From Pseudemcibacter aquimaris (GTDB lineage: Bacteria > Pseudomonadota > Alphaproteobacteria > Sphingomonadales > Emcibacteraceae): a stretch of 64,000 nucleotides of DNA. The position numbers were made by a program, and so were the translations under genes. Where the stretch lies: positions 806,001 through 870,000 of the forward strand of contig NZ_CP079800.1 of NCBI RefSeq assembly GCF_028869115.1, written 5' to 3'. Below the pieces are notes generated by a model. That model ran no database searches, was not told the DNA's origin, and saw nothing but the letters and a program-made list of their open reading frames with translations. Within the stretch, counting starts at the first letter, position 1. Every line of letters starts with the position of its first letter. Positions 36,349-45,415 of the stretch are shown in pieces.

Positions 36349-36822
36349 CTAGTTACCGGCGGTTGGGTTTGAAGCACCGCCGCCAAAGCGACCAACATTT
36401 CCGAACAGTTCAGCAAAGAAATTCATGTCTTTACCGTGGGTGACAGTTTTCTTCGTCACAGGATCAATGATTTGATTGTCTTCTACAGAATAGCGACGAA
36501 TATCTGATACATAATTTTCATCATCGAATGAAATTGCGAGAATATCCATTTCCGTCACGCGCTCTTTAAAAAACGCCCATTGTTCTGTTTTCTTAGAATA
36601 ATAATACCAGTTTTCATCATCAAACGTTGGGCGCATTGTAGGATTGCCCAGCATGGAAAGTACAGATTCCTTATTATCCACTTCAACGCGAATGGCTTCT
36701 GTCATTTTAGGATCCGGTACATAACCACGAGTGGTTTTGATAGCAGAGCAACTTGCAAGAATAGCTGTTGACAATAATAGAATTGTCAATTTTTTTGCCG
36801 TATTTGCTATCTTAATATTCAT
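36349..36822 (-). CDS. bamE: outer membrane assembly lipoprotein BamE
   Basis: Small lipoprotein of the BAM complex that inserts beta-barrels. 157 aa; signal peptide with lipobox ending at Cys24 (ILASC), then a SmpA/OmlA domain (NKESVLSMLGNPTMRPTFDDENWYYYSKK). A C-terminal extension is rich in Gly/Phe (FGNVGRFGGGASNPTAGN). Convergent with fliL, 4 bp apart; divergent from the bc1 chaperone gene. Confidence 0.9.
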   Translation of the reverse strand: MNIKIANTAKKLTILLLSTAILASCSAIKTTRGYVPDPKMTEAIRVEVDNKESVLSMLGNPTMRPTFDDENWYYYSKKTEQWAFFKERVTEMDILAISFDDENYVSDIRRYSVEDNQIIDPVTKKTVTHGKDMNFFAELFGNVGRFGGGASNPTAGN

Positions 36823-37024
36823 CGGTTTTTATACCTTTTCTCTAGTATCATTTGCAGTTTTGCTTGCTACATGTTAATTCACAGCTGCTTACTTTAACAG
36901 CCTAAATTTGGCAACAAAATGGCATTTGCGATAACACTAGTCAATCATTTAGTATATGTATTTTAAAGGGCAGTAATTTTATGTCTTTGAATGATTGGCT
37001 ATTTCAGTGAAAGTAAAGAACGAA

Positions 37025-37570
37025 ATGTTTGGATTTTTATTTAAAAACAAAAAGTTGAATAACATAGCGCATGATTTATTTGGTCAAATCATATCCCAAT
37101 CTCGTGAACCTGTTTTTTATAAGAAATTTTCTGTGGAAGACAGTTTGGACGGTAGATTCGATCTTATGGCGCTTCATATGGCAATTGTGATTGAAAAATT
37201 GAACAATTCGGAAAATCAGGAAGATGTTCTTAAATTGAAGCAGGCCCTGCAAGAAATTATGTTTGATAACCTTGACCTTACCATGCGTGAAATTGGCGTT
37301 GGTGATATGGGCGTGGGTAAAAAAGTAAAAGCAATGGCAGAAGCATTTTACGGCCGAATGAAAGCCTATAAAGAGCATCTCAATTCAAATAATAAAGCTG
37401 AAATGACAGCTGCATTAACAAGAAATCTTTACCGTGACCGAAATGTTGACGGAAAGTCCGTTGATGCGATGGTGGCATACGTATTTGAGCAATATTCTCA
37501 TGTCTTAAATCAAGATGCACAAAAAGTATTTAGCGGTGAGATTAATTTTTTTGTGCCGGATGATGAATAA
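37025..37570 (+). CDS. ubiquinol-cytochrome c chaperone family protein
   Basis: CBP3-like assembly factor for the cytochrome bc1 complex, cytosolic. About 181 aa from the ATG at 37025 (MFGFLFKNKK); a TTG at 36995 in frame would add ten residues. Family segments include GRFDLMALHMAIVIEKL and MREIGVGDMGVGKKVKAMAEAFYGRMKAY. The stop overlaps the start of the next gene by one base, the common pairing with a DUF177 gene in alphaproteobacteria. Confidence 0.88.
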   Translation: MFGFLFKNKKLNNIAHDLFGQIISQSREPVFYKKFSVEDSLDGRFDLMALHMAIVIEKLNNSENQEDVLKLKQALQEIMFDNLDLTMREIGVGDMGVGKKVKAMAEAFYGRMKAYKEHLNSNNKAEMTAALTRNLYRDRNVDGKSVDAMVAYVFEQYSHVLNQDAQKVFSGEINFFVPDDE

Positions 37571-38145
37571 TGAGCGAAGATTTACCTGAAAATGAATTTG
37601 TGAGATTGGTTGATCTAAAACCAATTGAAAAAAAAGGCTTCGACATCAACATTGAAGCAGACGAAGAAGAGAGGCAAAAACTGGCGGGTCGCTTTTCAAT
37701 TCCTGGAATTTTAAAGCTTGAAGCAAACTGTACAATTAAAAAACGAGCTCAAAAACAAGTTGGTGATTTCCAATTGAGTGTCGTTCTGAATGCGGAAGTT
37801 ATTCAGGAATGTGTAATGACGCTTGATGATGTAAACGAATCAATTCATGAAGAATTTACAATAATTTTCGAACTGGATGATAAAGGCAGACAAAAAGAGG
37901 AAGAAGAAAAAGAAGTAGAGTTTTCTTTGGAAGATGAGGATATTGAAGTTATTAGTGGCTCGGAAATTGATCTGGGTGAATATGTGGCTGAATATCTTTC
38001 CTTAGCGATGAACCCTTATCCCCGACAAAACACCGTTGATAAAGAAAAACTGGGTTATGAAATTATGGATGAAGAAGACGTGATTGCAGAACCAGAAAAG
38101 AAAAATCCGTTTGCTGTTTTAAAAGACCTTAAACATAAGACTTGA
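37570..38145 (+). CDS. YceD/DUF177-family protein
   Basis: 191-aa soluble acidic protein. YceD relatives are linked to 23S rRNA processing/ribosome assembly in bacteria and chloroplasts. FQLSVVLNAEVIQECVMTLDDV, SEIDLGEYVAEYLSLAMNPYPR and the C-terminal NPFAVLKDLK are typical. Unusual is a charged stretch EEEEKEVEFSLEDEDIE near 114-130. Upstream of plsX, where rpmF sits in many other bacteria; rpmF is not here. Confidence 0.87.
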   Translation: MSEDLPENEFVRLVDLKPIEKKGFDINIEADEEERQKLAGRFSIPGILKLEANCTIKKRAQKQVGDFQLSVVLNAEVIQECVMTLDDVNESIHEEFTIIFELDDKGRQKEEEEKEVEFSLEDEDIEVISGSEIDLGEYVAEYLSLAMNPYPRQNTVDKEKLGYEIMDEEDVIAEPEKKNPFAVLKDLKHKT

Positions 38146-38248
38146 AGATAAAAGATAATACTATATTTTAAACAAACGACCTTTTTAGGCTTGATTCAAA
38201 GTTAATGAGTGTTGGTAGAAAACAGAATAACCAAATTAAGGGTATGCT

Positions 38249-39334
38249 TTGACGCGTGAACTTGTAATTTCATTGGATGCTATGGGCGGTGATGACGCAC
38301 CTGATATTGTTATCGAGGGCGCAGCAATCGCACGTGAACGTGTGCCGAATTTGAAATTCATTATTTACGGTGATGAAACGAAAGTTGTCCCGCTTATTAC
38401 AAAATTCCCAATCTTGAAAGATTGTTGTGAAGTCAGCCATACGGATAAGGTAATTTCCGCAGATGAAAAACCAAGTCAGGCGTTACGTCGTGGCCGTGAT
38501 TCAAGTATGGGGCAATCCATCCAGGCTGTAAAAGATGGTAAAGCATGCGCGGCTGTACTTGCGGGGAATACTGGTGCTCAAATGGCACTGGCAAAATTTA
38601 TTTTACGCACGATGGATGGTATTGACCGACCTGCGCTTGCGTCATTAATTCCGACAACACGCGGTGAAAGCGTCATGCTTGATCTTGGCGCTAATGTGGA
38701 ATGTGATGAGAATAATCTAACCCAATTTGCAATTATGGGCGCCGCATTCGCGAGAACCGTTCTTGGTGTTCAGTTGCCATCTGTTGCTATTTTGAATGTC
38801 GGTGTTGAGGAATTAAAAGGCAGTGATGTTATTCAAAATGCGGATAAGCTGCTGCGTAATGCAAACCTTCCTATGGATTATAAAGGCTTTACCGAAGGGC
38901 ATGGCCTTGGCGGTGGCGAAGTTGATGTTGTTGTGACGGATGGTTTTACAGGGAACATCGCGCTAAAGACTGCTGAGGGAACCGCAAAAATGATTGCTAA
39001 CCTTCTTAAGCGATCATTAAATGAATCTGTAATGTCAAAAATTGGTGCTGCTTTTGCAAGTTCATCACTCATGTCATTAAAAAATCATCTCGACCCTAAT
39101 AATCATAATGGTGCCGTATTTATGGGACTAAATGGCCTTGTGATTAAAAGTCATGGTGGTGCATCGGCAAAAGGATTTGCTGCTGCGATTGGGGTGGCCG
39201 TTGATATGGCCGAAAATGACCTCGCGGGTAAAATTACCCGTGATCTTAAGAATTTTAATAGTACGATTGAAAATACCGAAGATGTCGACACGAACGAAAC
39301 GGTTATTGAGATGAATATTAAGGAACAAAAGTAA
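38249..39334 (+). CDS. plsX: phosphate acyltransferase PlsX
   Basis: Makes acyl-phosphate from acyl-ACP for phospholipid synthesis, membrane-associated. 361 aa. The start is TTG at 38249, giving [17 protein letters not shown], exactly the family N-terminus; a nearby ATG at 38244 is out of frame. [21 protein letters not shown], and [17 protein letters not shown] are family motifs. One-base overlap with fabH. Confidence 0.95.
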   Translation: MTRELVISLDAMGGDDAPDIVIEGAAIARERVPNLKFIIYGDETKVVPLITKFPILKDCCEVSHTDKVISADEKPSQALRRGRDSSMGQSIQAVKDGKACAAVLAGNTGAQMALAKFILRTMDGIDRPALASLIPTTRGESVMLDLGANVECDENNLTQFAIMGAAFARTVLGVQLPSVAILNVGVEELKGSDVIQNADKLLRNANLPMDYKGFTEGHGLGGGEVDVVVTDGFTGNIALKTAEGTAKMIANLLKRSLNESVMSKIGAAFASSSLMSLKNHLDPNNHNGAVFMGLNGLVIKSHGGASAKGFAAAIGVAVDMAENDLAGKITRDLKNFNSTIENTEDVDTNETVIEMNIKEQK

Positions 39335-40311
39335 TGGCCGCCATCCGTTCGATTGTATCGGGCACTGGATCATACCTACCGGAAAAGATCTTAACCAATA
39401 AAAATATGGAAGAAATGGTCGATACATCCGACGAATGGATTATCGAAAGAACTGGCATTAAACAGCGCCATATCGCTGCTGATGATCAGGTGACTTCTGA
39501 TCTTGCCGTGAACGCGGCGAACAATGCACTTGATGCGGCGGGAATGACTGCGGATGATATTGATTTAATCGTTGTGGCAACCTCATCAGCGGATCAAACA
39601 TTTCCATCTACTGCGACAACAGTTCAAAGAAAACTGGGTATCACACGTGGTGCAGCATTTGATGTACAGGCGGTATGTTCGGGATTTGTATATGCACTGA
39701 CAACAGCAGATAATTTTATCAAGGCTGGGCAGGCTCAAAATGTGCTTGTGATTGGTGCAGAAATTTTCTCGCGTCTTCTTGATTGGGAAGATAGAACAAC
39801 CTGCGTTTTATTCGGTGATGGTGCTGGTGCTGTTGTTCTTTCTGCCAAAGAGGGCGAAGGTAACAACGACGATCAGGGTATTTTGGCGTCACGCATCCAT
39901 TCAGACGGTCGTTATAATGAAATGCTTTATGTGGATGGCGGTGTTGCTTCCACGGGGACTATTGGTCATCTTAGAATGAGAGGGCGGGAAGTATTTCGTC
40001 ACGCTGTAAAAAATCTTGCGTCCGTCGTTGGTGAGGTTCTTGGTGACACTGAAATGACATCAGATGATGTTGACTGGATTGTTCCGCATCAGGCAAATAA
40101 ACGCATCCTTGATGGCACAGCAAGAAAACTTAAAATTGCACCGGAAAAGGTTGTTGTTACCGTAGATAAGCATGCCAATACATCGGCGGCTTCAATCCCA
40201 TTAGCGCTCGATATCGCCGTAAGAGATGGCCGAATCACCCGTGGTGATGTGCTGATTCTTGAAGCGATGGGGGGCGGATTCACATGGGGTGCTTGCCTTC
40301 TTAGGTGGTAA
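39334..40311 (+). CDS. fabH: beta-ketoacyl-ACP synthase III
   Basis: Starts fatty acid synthesis by condensing acetyl-CoA with malonyl-ACP. 325 aa. Catalytic Cys in [16 protein letters not shown] (near 113), His in [12 protein letters not shown] (near 250) and Asn in [10 protein letters not shown] (near 280) complete the triad; [18 protein letters not shown] is the entrance signature. Pairs with plsX and ihfA as in most alphaproteobacteria. Confidence 0.97.
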   Translation: MAAIRSIVSGTGSYLPEKILTNKNMEEMVDTSDEWIIERTGIKQRHIAADDQVTSDLAVNAANNALDAAGMTADDIDLIVVATSSADQTFPSTATTVQRKLGITRGAAFDVQAVCSGFVYALTTADNFIKAGQAQNVLVIGAEIFSRLLDWEDRTTCVLFGDGAGAVVLSAKEGEGNNDDQGILASRIHSDGRYNEMLYVDGGVASTGTIGHLRMRGREVFRHAVKNLASVVGEVLGDTEMTSDDVDWIVPHQANKRILDGTARKLKIAPEKVVVTVDKHANTSAASIPLALDIAVRDGRITRGDVLILEAMGGGFTWGACLLRW

Positions 40312-40453
40312 AACTTTCCAAATAAGCCTCAAAAACCCGATTTTTCTGAAATTTTCCTTGTAAACTAGACCTTTAGGAAGATTACGCATCCCTTTGATAT
40401 TGACCGATTAATTCTGCTGAAGTAGGCTAGGGAAAACAAAAGAGGCGAGAAAC

Positions 40454-40747
40454 ATGAGTGGAAAAACAGTAACAAGAGCTGATCTGATAGAAGCCGTTTA
40501 TCAGGAAGTGGGACTATCCAGAAATGAATCTTCCGATCTGGTTGAAACGGTTTTGGATGAAATCGCATCGACGCTTACAAATGGGGATAATGTAAAAATT
40601 TCATCGTTTGGCAGCTTTATCGTTCGCGATAAAGGTGGTCGTGTTGGCCGCAATCCAAAAACGGGCGAAGAAGTTCCGATTGAACCAAGACGTGTACTGG
40701 TATTTAGACCGTCACAGGTTTTAAAAGATCGCGTTAGTAATTCTTAA
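40454..40747 (+). CDS. ihfA: integration host factor alpha subunit
   Basis: DNA-bending nucleoid protein, partner of IhfB. 97 aa. The HU/IHF fold with the diagnostic arm [17 protein letters not shown] and N-terminal [17 protein letters not shown]. Own promoter likely in the 142-bp gap after fabH; 68 bp before the MerR gene. Confidence 0.95.
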   Translation: MSGKTVTRADLIEAVYQEVGLSRNESSDLVETVLDEIASTLTNGDNVKISSFGSFIVRDKGGRVGRNPKTGEEVPIEPRRVLVFRPSQVLKDRVSNS

Positions 40748-40815
40748 ATTACTAAACTTTTCATCTAAAAGCTAAATTCAATCATATGGGTTTAGCCAGA
40801 AAGAACTTGGGTTAA

Positions 40816-41235
40816 ATGTCAGCTAGTAAACATGCAAAGTCACCAAATGCGTTCCGGACCATCAGCGAAGTTGCTGATAGCATCGGCATTCCGCAGCATG
40901 TTTTAAGGTTCTGGGAAAGTAAATTTAGCCAAATCAAACCAATGAAACGTGGCGGTGGCAGACGTTATTACCGTCCGGAAGATGTAGAAATCATCGAAGC
41001 CATCAGAAGGCTTTTGCACGATGATGGTTATACCATTAAGGGTGCGCAAAAATTATTACGTGAACATGGTGTAAAAGCCGTTATCAATCAGACGTATGCT
41101 CAAAGTACAACTGATGAAGAAGAGAGCACAACCGATAGCATCGCTGTTGCCAATAGTGATGATGTCAGTCTTGTATCAATCCGTGATAATCTTCAAGTCT
41201 CAAGAGATAAACTCAGAAAAGCTTTAAAAGCTTAA
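40816..41235 (+). CDS. MerR-family transcriptional regulator
   Basis: 139 aa with an N-terminal MerR winged helix (about 14-85; [24 protein letters not shown] and [12 protein letters not shown]) and a short variable tail lacking metal-binding cysteines. This is the conserved MerR gene that follows ihfA in alphaproteobacteria; its targets are not known. The 3' end overlaps the convergent EAL-like gene by 4 bp. Confidence 0.9.
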   Translation: MSASKHAKSPNAFRTISEVADSIGIPQHVLRFWESKFSQIKPMKRGGGRRYYRPEDVEIIEAIRRLLHDDGYTIKGAQKLLREHGVKAVINQTYAQSTTDEEESTTDSIAVANSDDVSLVSIRDNLQVSRDKLRKALKA

Positions 41236-42533
41236 TGTTTCACCAGATCATCCCAATTTACATATGCCATGTGATTTGGGGCCTCTGAATAATTTCCTAT
41301 TATTTTACCTGAAATATAATCTAATTCAGTTTCTTTAATGATAATAAGTTCGTCTTTATGATCAACGCCGTCTAGTGAAAGTGCAATTTCCTCTTTCGCG
41401 CAAAGAGCGGCTAATTTATTGACTTTTTCAACGTAATTTTTTGCCAATTTTTCTTTGGGTGATGCGTTTAGATAAATTCCATCTAAACCACATTCTTTAT
41501 AATAGTAAATTTCTGATGGTACTTTTTCGCATTCAATTACGACTTCCTTACAAAACTTTCTAAGTGAGGTGATGATTAAATGCATTCTTGCCTCTGGGAA
41601 CCCTTCTGGAAATCCAACCAATTGGAATGTGATATAATTTCTAAGCGGTTCAGGGATATTTTGACAATGAAACAAAAATGTATGCAGGCGCGTTAAGTTA
41701 AAAAGCGTTTTATAATGTAATGGAATTGAAAATTTTGCCCTGAAATTATTGTTGAAGAATTCCTGCATCATATCGACAACTTCATCCAATAAAAGCTTGT
41801 CCAGTTCAATCATAGAGGCAAAACAAAATGGCGTTGATAAAGTCTTATAGCTTATTAACGAAGTTGTGTTTTCTGATTTATTCTTTTTATTTTTTCGAAT
41901 ACTGATCATAAATGTTGAAATGACATTGTTCTTCTTATCCCAAATCGGTTTATAGATCAGCTCAAACGGGCGTTCCTTTTTTGGCTTTATATGTGAAACA
42001 AAAGGCTCAAGTTTAGGAACAGAGGCATGTTCATTTGTAATGGGTTTTTCTTTTGTTTCTAACTTGCTGGAATATGCCACATCTTTAAAAAGAAGCTTAC
42101 CATGCCTTTTACCAATAGCTGTTCTAAGTATCACATTTCTATCGTAACATTGTCCCAGAAACTTTTTTGAAATCCCTTTTAGAATGCTACCGCAAATTTG
42201 TTGACCATCGGCAGTTGTCTTAGATGTGAAGATTATGAGATGCTCTGTTTCTGACCTTGAAAAAAATATATCTTCGTCATCTGTGTGATATTTAATTCTT
42301 TCCATCAAAGTGGATAGAATTTTTTCTCTTTTACCATACCACGCCAGGCCGAGAGTTTCTTTAATATGCTGAAGACTTATTAAATGGACTTTACCAGAAT
42401 CGAATAAATCACTTGCCGCGACGACTTTTTCAAAATTCTCAATATCGGAATAACGTGAATATGCCTTGCCCCCAATAAGACGGGAAAAAGCATTCATCGT
42501 TTTATTTGTTATATGATCAAATAGCTTTAGCAT
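41232..42533 (-). CDS. degenerate EAL-domain protein
   Basis: 433-aa soluble protein. The C-terminal half (about 188-428) has the outline of an EAL c-di-GMP phosphodiesterase: [16 protein letters not shown] at the place of the 'YQPIVD' entry and [13 protein letters not shown] at the place of the final 'DYLQGY' motif. The catalytic E-x-L and the metal-binding acidic motifs are not recognisable, so it is probably enzymatically dead and a sensor or scaffold. The N-terminal half may be a remnant GGDEF/PAS-type fold; I do not recognise it. Unusually Lys-rich. It stands between merR and tRNA-Pro, which are neighbours in relatives. Confidence 0.55.
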   Translation of the reverse strand: MLKLFDHITNKTMNAFSRLIGGKAYSRYSDIENFEKVVAASDLFDSGKVHLISLQHIKETLGLAWYGKREKILSTLMERIKYHTDDEDIFFSRSETEHLIIFTSKTTADGQQICGSILKGISKKFLGQCYDRNVILRTAIGKRHGKLLFKDVAYSSKLETKEKPITNEHASVPKLEPFVSHIKPKKERPFELIYKPIWDKKNNVISTFMISIRKNKKNKSENTTSLISYKTLSTPFCFASMIELDKLLLDEVVDMMQEFFNNNFRAKFSIPLHYKTLFNLTRLHTFLFHCQNIPEPLRNYITFQLVGFPEGFPEARMHLIITSLRKFCKEVVIECEKVPSEIYYYKECGLDGIYLNASPKEKLAKNYVEKVNKLAALCAKEEIALSLDGVDHKDELIIIKETELDYISGKIIGNYSEAPNHMAYVNWDDLVKH

Positions 42534-42651
42534 TTAATCTCAAAATCCTCAAAATTCGTATTTTCAGATTTTGGATGTTACTAAAGCTATTTTAAAATTA
42601 GCTTAAGGATTAGTTCAAATTGTAATAAAAACAATTAGTTATAATGTTGGT

Positions 42652-43146
42652 CTAATTCCCAGCGCCATTTGATTTAATCAGGCGTTCGATAACCTCATCC
42701 GAATAATCAAGGATCTCGCCAAAGCCAACGGCGATTTCACGACGACCCGCTGCATCATATTTATTGCTTGCGATAAGTTCTGCTTTTCGTTTTTTAAGTG
42801 CAAGATACTTATCAAGTGTGTCATCTTTATAGATCACAAATAATGTTAAACCATTTGTCTTTGATGCCGGGAAAAGATCGGTTACCAGAAAATCATTCTC
42901 ACGGTAATATTCTACGCCATTACGCTCTGCGATGTGTTTTACCACAGGTTCCCATTTTGTCGCTTCCTCTTCTGTGAATAATTCACTAAGGCCTACTTGC
43001 TTAACCTCTAGGTTAACAACCTCGGCAAAAGCGGCAATCACACCCATATGGAAGTGGATGTTTTCAACGGTAAATTCCTCCAGATTTTGTGCCTGCGCAG
43101 ATGTAAATGAAAATGCGAATATGATAGCAATTAATTTTTTAAACAT
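42652..43146 (-). CDS. secreted protein of unknown function
   Basis: 164 aa. Residues 1-19 form a clear Sec signal peptide (KKLIAIIFAFSFTSAQAQ, cleaved after AQA or AQAQ). The mature part is charged and helical, with HFHMGVIAAFAEVVNLEVKQ, a putative beta segment LTLFVIYKDDTLDKYLALKKRK and no cysteines. I do not recognise a family. Periplasmic location is inferred; upstream in transcription of the EAL-like gene by 118 bp, so possibly in the same unit. Confidence 0.65.
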   Translation of the reverse strand: MFKKLIAIIFAFSFTSAQAQNLEEFTVENIHFHMGVIAAFAEVVNLEVKQVGLSELFTEEEATKWEPVVKHIAERNGVEYYRENDFLVTDLFPASKTNGLTLFVIYKDDTLDKYLALKKRKAELIASNKYDAAGRREIAVGFGEILDYSDEVIERLIKSNGAGN

Positions 43147-43252
43147 TTTGTAATCCTGTAATTATTATTTTTCCATATGCTATAAACATATTGGGTAAAA
43201 ATCAATGTTGCAGACTATTAAGCCTGTCGTTATATTGCCACCACCAATTTAG

Positions 43253-43330
43253 CGGAATGTGGCGCAGTCTGGTTAGCGCACTACACTGGGGGTGTAGGGG
43301 TCGCTGGTTCGAATCCAGTCATTCCGACCA
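43253..43330 (+). tRNA. tRNA-Pro (anticodon GGG)
   Basis: 78 nt including encoded CCA. Acceptor cggaatg (43253-43259) pairs with cattccg (43320-43326); anticodon stem ctaca/tgtag holds loop ctgGGGg..., anticodon GGG at about 43288-43290; T arm ctggttcgaatccag. The order merR then tRNA-Pro is conserved in alphaproteobacteria, with two genes inserted here. Confidence 0.95.
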
Positions 43331-43336
43331 TTTTAG

Positions 43337-43367
43337 AGCCTCTGATTTTTATGATCAGGGGCTTTTT
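43337..43367 (+). terminator. intrinsic terminator of tRNA-Pro
   Basis: Stem agcctctgat (43337-43346) pairs with atcaggggct (43354-43363), one G-U wobble, 7-nt loop, followed by a T-run. It separates the tRNA transcript from the rtcB operon. Confidence 0.8.
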
Positions 43368-43402
43368 GATTTATCGTTCTGAATATTTTTTGAATAATCC
43401 GC

Positions 43403-43431
43403 TTGCAATTTAAAATTGATTTCAATATAAC
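43403..43431 (+). promoter_or_regulatory. sigma-70-like promoter for the leader-rtcB-prfH operon
   Basis: ttgcaa (43403-43408) and tataac (43426-43431) are separated by 17 bp, and lie 48 bp before the first leader ORF. No sigma-54 (-24 GG/-12 GC) element or rtcR-type regulator was seen, unlike the E. coli rtcBA arrangement. Confidence 0.45.
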
Positions 43432-43478
43432 CGCGCAACAATTTGCACATGTAATTATCAGAAAAAGAGGAGGGTCAA

Positions 43479-43580
43479 ATGCAAAACATAAACACAGACA
43501 TTTCGACACTACTTATTAATTTTTCTAATCAGGAAGAAAAAACATGGGCAATTCCTATGAAGGTGGTTATGACCACCTAA
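43479..43580 (+). CDS. leader ORF 1 (33 aa)
   Basis: Tiny ORF MQNINTDISTLLINFSNQEE... ending KVVMTT. It is preceded by a near-consensus Shine-Dalgarno (gaggaggg, 43467-43474) at 4-5 bp. It overlaps leader ORF 2 by 37 bp in another frame. I recognise no family. Translation is plausible from the ribosome-binding site alone; a regulatory leader role for rtcB is inference. Confidence 0.4.
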   Translation: MQNINTDISTLLINFSNQEEKTWAIPMKVVMTT

Positions 43581-43678
43581 CTGAATTGAGTGCGCAAGTT
43601 GCGGCTCAACATTTTAATAACATTAAACGACGTATCGTAATGTCTTCTCATTTATTTTGGGAGGGGCGTTATGTGTAA
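43544..43678 (+). CDS. leader ORF 2 (44 aa), coupled to rtcB
   Basis: ORF beginning MGNSYEGGYDHLTELSAQVA with caggaag (43530-43536) at good spacing. It ends 8 bp inside rtcB (TAA 43676-43678, rtcB ATG 43671), so a ribosome finishing it would arrive on the rtcB start. Content is amphipathic then basic (NNIKRRIVMSS). No known family. Could be a real small protein of the system or only a coupling leader. Confidence 0.45.
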   Translation: MGNSYEGGYDHLTELSAQVAAQHFNNIKRRIVMSSHLFWEGRYV

Positions 43679-44777
43679 TAATTGTGTGAACATTATCGCA
43701 TCCTGTGATAGCTGGATCGAAGGTGAAGCCATCCGTCAACTTGAAGAAACTGCAAAACTGAAAGGTATCAAGCGTGCAGTTGGTTTACCTGATCTTCATC
43801 CGGGGAAAGGTATTCCAATTGGAGCGTCATTTCTTAGCGAAGGTGTCATATACCCGCATCTTGTGGGTAATGATATTGGCTGTGGTATGGGGCTATGGAC
43901 AACGGATATTCCGGTTCATAAATTCAAACTGGATAAGGCTGTTAAGAAACTGAAAGGTTTCGAAGAACCATATGATGGTGACATCAGTGATATTCTGGAT
44001 GAAGAAGAATTCTATGAATTTACCTCACACTCATTTGGAACCATTGGTGGTGGAAATCATTTTGCTGAATTTCAACGCGTTGATCAGGTCTTTGATAACG
44101 GCTTGTTTCAATCGCTCGGGCTTGATGAAAAGTCGGTCGCGCTTCTTATCCATAGTGGTTCACGTGGTCTTGGACAGGTGATTTACCACAAATATGTGTC
44201 TGATTGTAAAGCGGAGGGACTTCGCGAGAATAGCGGTGCTTTTGATGCCTATATTACGGAACATGACTATGCCATTAAATGGGCAGAGATAAATCGCCGT
44301 GTGATCGCCAAACGTTTTCTAAATCGTCTTGGAGGTACTGGTAAACGTTGTCTTGATATTTGCCATAACAGCGTAACGAACTATGTTGATGGTGGCTGGC
44401 TACACCGTAAGGGGGCTGCGCCATCTGATAAAGGTGCAATTGTCATTCCCGGCTCGCGAGGTGCGATTACCTATGTGGTGATGCCGAAGTCGGGAGTTGA
44501 TGATGTGGCATTAAAATCACTTGCACACGGTGCAGGTCGTAAATGGAAACGTGGTGAAGTCAAAGACAAGCTTGTTAAACGTTATAAGGTCGCAGATCTT
44601 GAACAAACCAGGTTTGGTGGTCGTGTTATCTGCGAAGATAAGGCCTTGATATATGAAGAGGCTACAGAAGCTTACAAAGATATCGAGGTGGTGATTTCTG
44701 ACTTGGTCAATGCAGGGTTGATCGACCTAATTGCATCCATGAAGCCACTCATTACATACAAGACAAGGAGGAAATAA
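43671..44777 (+). CDS. rtcB: RNA ligase RtcB (PrfH-associated type)
   Basis: GTP- and Mn-dependent ligase joining RNA 2',3'-cyclic phosphate (or 3'-phosphate) to 5'-OH. 368 aa, shorter than the 408-aa housekeeping E. coli RtcB. Metal and catalytic motifs are intact: DLHPGKGIPIG, NDIGCGM with Cys71, FGTIGGGNHFAEF, LIHSGSRGLG, CHN, IPGSRG and the guanylated His286 in SLAHGAGR. Strong SD gggagggg. One-base overlap with prfH. The pairing points to repair of cleaved 16S rRNA, known for RtcB-PrfH couples, rather than tRNA splicing. Confidence 0.92.
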   Translation: MCNNCVNIIASCDSWIEGEAIRQLEETAKLKGIKRAVGLPDLHPGKGIPIGASFLSEGVIYPHLVGNDIGCGMGLWTTDIPVHKFKLDKAVKKLKGFEEPYDGDISDILDEEEFYEFTSHSFGTIGGGNHFAEFQRVDQVFDNGLFQSLGLDEKSVALLIHSGSRGLGQVIYHKYVSDCKAEGLRENSGAFDAYITEHDYAIKWAEINRRVIAKRFLNRLGGTGKRCLDICHNSVTNYVDGGWLHRKGAAPSDKGAIVIPGSRGAITYVVMPKSGVDDVALKSLAHGAGRKWKRGEVKDKLVKRYKVADLEQTRFGGRVICEDKALIYEEATEAYKDIEVVISDLVNAGLIDLIASMKPLITYKTRRK

Positions 44778-45400
44778 TGGACGTATATATTCATATTTCT
44801 TCAGGTTCTGGCCCGCGCGAATGTGCGTGGGTCGTGAACAAGCTTGCGGAGGTATTTGTCAAAGAAGGCCGTGCTGAGGGTATCAAGGCGATCATATTGT
44901 TGGGAGATAACCCCTCAGCATCGCTTGCCCCATCATTATTGATGAAACTTTCTGGTAAGTCGGTACGCGAATTTGCGAAAGAAAGAATTGGTACTATCCG
45001 ATGGATTGGTAACAGTCCCTTTAGGCCAAATCACAAACGCAAGAACTGGTTTGTTTCTGTATCAAAGGCACCAACCATTAGCGAGGTGCCGGAACTACAG
45101 GAACGCGATATCCAATATCAAACCATGCGTGCAACTGGTCCCGGTGGGCAACATGTGAATACGACGGATTCAGCAGTAAGGGCGACACATGTCCCGACGA
45201 ATGTTTCTGTAGTAGCCCGAGAAGAACGTTCACAGCATATGAACCGGAAGCTCGCTATCACCAAGCTTGCTATGATTTTTGCCGACCGTCAGTCATCCGA
45301 AAGACAAGATGCCAAAGAAGCCATGTGGCGACAACATCATAACCTTGAACGTGGTAATGCGGTTAGGACTTATGAGGGTATAAAATTTAAGAGAAAATAA
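44777..45400 (+). CDS. prfH: peptide chain release factor homologue PrfH
   Basis: Ribosome-rescue factor, 207 aa, lacking the codon-recognition domain of RF1/RF2. The catalytic GGQ sits at 123-125 (MRATGPGGQHVNTTDSAVRATH), followed by a basic tail (EERSQHMNRKLAITKLAMIF) as in the family. PrfH is known to act on ribosomes damaged in the decoding centre of 16S rRNA, releasing the peptide so that partner RtcB can reseal the rRNA. Very strong SD (aaggagg) within the rtcB end; overlaps rtcB by one base. Followed 15 bp later by the SF0329-like gene. Confidence 0.93.
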   Translation: MDVYIHISSGSGPRECAWVVNKLAEVFVKEGRAEGIKAIILLGDNPSASLAPSLLMKLSGKSVREFAKERIGTIRWIGNSPFRPNHKRKNWFVSVSKAPTISEVPELQERDIQYQTMRATGPGGQHVNTTDSAVRATHVPTNVSVVAREERSQHMNRKLAITKLAMIFADRQSSERQDAKEAMWRQHHNLERGNAVRTYEGIKFKRK

Positions 45401-45415
45401 TGGAAAGGAGTAACT

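Noticed and set aside
43440-43449. Sigma-54-like 'TTGCA' before the rtcB leader
   Set aside because: There is no GG element at the required spacing upstream, and no RtcR gene nearby; the sigma-70-like promoter fits better.
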